64,000 nt of DNA from Pleionea mediterranea (GTDB taxonomy: Bacteria; Pseudomonadota; Gammaproteobacteria; Enterobacterales; Kangiellaceae): positions 1 to 64,000 of the forward strand of contig NZ_QGGU01000003.1 in the NCBI RefSeq assembly GCF_003148745.1. Reading direction: 5' to 3'. The notes beneath the pieces were generated by a model. The model was not told the origin of the DNA. It saw nothing but the letters and a program-made list of their open reading frames with translations, and ran no database searches. Positions 62,398-64,000 of this stretch are shown here, piece after piece (position 1 is the stretch's first letter; each line of letters opens with the position of its first letter). The translations under genes were made by a program, and so were the position numbers.

Positions 62398-63960
62398 ATG
62401 AACAAATTAAATTTCAAGTCAACAGAAGACGGCATTCATTACCTGCTTGATACGGCAACAGAAAAAGAATGGGGTTATATTGTTGAATCTCTTAATACAG
62501 CTAGAGATAAAGCGTCTGAAAGTTTAAACCAAAACCTGTATGACTCTTTAGAGTGGCCAACAAACCAGCAGGCATATATCAACTACTTAAATCAGTTTGT
62601 ACTTTGGATCCCTCAACAAAGCGGCGGAGCTGCATGGCAAGATCCAACAACATTACATAGCCAGGAAGTATATGATCGACTCTGCCATTATTATTACCTA
62701 GTCGATCAAAAAACATCTATTGGCGTTCTGGCACAAAACATACCTTGGTTCAGTCAATTTCTTGTATCTTATGCCAACCTCTGGGGTAAATTTTTAAATA
62801 CTCCAGAGTCTTTTAATAGCACTATTTTAAAATCATTTATTCAATTTTCACCACAATACAGAATTGAAGATTCTATGAATGATGGCATCCCTAATGCTAA
62901 CTGGAATACATTTAATGAGTTTTTTGCCAGAGAATTAAACCCTTATTTACGACCAATTGATAACCCTGGTAACAATAAAACCGTGGTTATGCCTGCCGAC
63001 TGTACTTACAGAAAAAAATATAACATCAGAGCAGATTCAACTATTGAAGAAATAGTTATCAAGCAAACCCATACTTATGCCAATATTGCCCAGTTACTTG
63101 AAGGCAGTGAATACGCTCAAAGTTTCGCGAATGGAACCTTTATACATTATTTTCTTGCTCCCTACTCCTATCATCGTTTTCATGCACCGGTATCGGGTGT
63201 AGTACAAGACTGCCGAGCTGTTCAAGGGCTAACCTTTTTACAAGTTGAGATTCATGAAGACGGGCCAAAGAAAGGCCAGTTTAATGCGCCCGACGATGCT
63301 GAGAATGGTTATGAGTTTTTACAGGCGAGAGGTATTTTAACTATTGACACCACTAATTCACCCGATGGTGACATAGGCGTTGTTGCAGTGATCCCGGTCG
63401 GGATGTGTCAGGTATCGTCAGTACATATGCAAGCTCTATCCGGAAAAAACATTAATAAGGGTGATAAGTTTGGTTACTTCATGTTTGGTGGTTCAGATAT
63501 TATTATGCTCTTCCAGGAAGGAAAACAACCAGTTCTTAATGAACAGACATCTTATCGCCACTATGGAACTTCAACAGCTATATCACCAAGTTATGTAGTC
63601 GCTAAATCTAAGTGGCAAAATACAAATATTAAAATCACATCCGGCAATCCTGCAACAATTTCCTACATTAACGGTGAGTGGACTGCAAACCCTAATGACA
63701 ACAATGGCAAGCTTTATGGGCCTAATGGTAACCCCAATTATATTAAAGCTAAACCAGGATACACTATGCCGAATGAAAATGAAGGCGCCCTTATCGGAAA
63801 AGTAGGAGACAGTATTTTTCTTGTAGGAGAGAGTTGCACCATCCCGTCAAATCTGACCGGTGATTTAGAATTATGCATTAACGATGATTTAAATGGCGAA
63901 TACGGTGCTGGCTTTACAGATAACCTAGGAATTATGGTTGTCCAAGTAAGTATTGGATAG
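62398..63960 (+). CDS. PsiD-like phosphatidylserine-decarboxylase-family protein fused to a LecA-like lectin domain
   Basis: In this 520-residue protein, residues about 55-190 match the N-terminal domain of the PsiD/tryptophan-decarboxylase-type branch of the PSD family (WPTNQQAYINYLNQFVLWIP). The decarboxylase domain runs to about 385 (FNEFFARELNPYLRPID; HYFLAPYSYHRFHAPVSG). It has the self-cleavage site FGGS at 363-366, where Ser366 would become the pyruvoyl group. Residues about 402-520 resemble LecA (PA-IL): EGALIGKVGDSIFLVG, then ELCINDDLNGEYGAGFTDN and a final VQVSIG. A galactose- and calcium-binding role is inferred. No signal peptide is seen. Confidence 0.85.
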   Translation: MNKLNFKSTEDGIHYLLDTATEKEWGYIVESLNTARDKASESLNQNLYDSLEWPTNQQAYINYLNQFVLWIPQQSGGAAWQDPTTLHSQEVYDRLCHYYYLVDQKTSIGVLAQNIPWFSQFLVSYANLWGKFLNTPESFNSTILKSFIQFSPQYRIEDSMNDGIPNANWNTFNEFFARELNPYLRPIDNPGNNKTVVMPADCTYRKKYNIRADSTIEEIVIKQTHTYANIAQLLEGSEYAQSFANGTFIHYFLAPYSYHRFHAPVSGVVQDCRAVQGLTFLQVEIHEDGPKKGQFNAPDDAENGYEFLQARGILTIDTTNSPDGDIGVVAVIPVGMCQVSSVHMQALSGKNINKGDKFGYFMFGGSDIIMLFQEGKQPVLNEQTSYRHYGTSTAISPSYVVAKSKWQNTNIKITSGNPATISYINGEWTANPNDNNGKLYGPNGNPNYIKAKPGYTMPNENEGALIGKVGDSIFLVGESCTIPSNLTGDLELCINDDLNGEYGAGFTDNLGIMVVQVSIG

Positions 63961-64000
63961 TCCGTGAATCAAAGTTATGCGCAAAGTAATTAAACGAGTA

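Overview
The window comes from a bacterial chromosome, most likely a marine-type gammaproteobacterium. The basis is Gram-negative lipoproteins and signal peptides, AcnA, FumC and PurT of proteobacterial type, several c-di-GMP proteins, a chemotaxis receptor and a superintegron-like cassette array. A Kangiellaceae/Oceanospirillales-like host is a guess from gene content only. No rRNA, tRNA, CRISPR array, insertion sequence, phage or plasmid gene was seen.

Region 1 (1-4500) is an AT-rich integron cassette array without a visible integrase. Eight consecutive genes, the first cut by the window edge, all lie on the minus strand. Each pair is separated by about 50-80 bases with attC-type boxes and an inverted repeat. 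Cargo: an alpha/beta hydrolase, a class C beta-lactamase-family hydrolase, a VOC protein, a GNAT acetyltransferase, a P-loop kinase whose last 14-15 residues are written by the attC site, and two unknown membrane proteins.

Region 2 (4926-13587, minus) holds an envelope signalling cluster: a transmembrane Ser/Thr kinase with a repeat-rich periplasmic half, a large lipoprotein and a membrane nucleotidyltransferase-like protein. Next to it is a translationally coupled secreted HtrA-like protease and FHA membrane protein. It looks like one phospho-signalling system and I do not recognise it as a described one.

Region 3 (13705-20595, minus) has a BaiN/HI0933-family flavoprotein, then a molybdenum-hydroxylase operon: SufU-like scaffold, XdhC-like protein, MocA-like cytidylyltransferase, 2Fe-2S subunit and Tat-exported molybdopterin subunit, closed by a terminator.

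Region 4 (20822-31012) is signalling and envelope: two different diguanylate cyclases, a glyoxalase-like protein, a diheme cytochrome lipoprotein, a PhoX-like lipoprotein with a collagen-like linker, and a dCache chemotaxis receptor.

Region 5 (31104-40671) is metabolism: a CoA-transferase; a permease, DDAH-like amidinohydrolase and Rieske oxygenase set that suggests use of methylated arginine or a related guanidino compound; a lipoprotein with a methyltransferase fold; an MDR reductase, a carboxylesterase and an MFS transporter.

Region 6 (40782-64000) carries fumC and acnA (divergent), a GNAT-nitrilase fusion, an Hpt-REC-REC protein with degenerate GGDEF and EAL domains, a zinc ribbon protein, a lysozyme-like amidase, a GNAT acetyltransferase, a secreted M36 metallopeptidase, an S9 peptidase, a zinc-ribbon coiled-coil membrane protein, an NlpC/P60 lipoprotein, purT with a 15-base-repeat insertion, an NTF2-like secreted protein, and a PsiD-like decarboxylase fused to a LecA (PA-IL)-like lectin domain.

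All functional calls rest on reading motifs in the translated sequence; no database search was possible.
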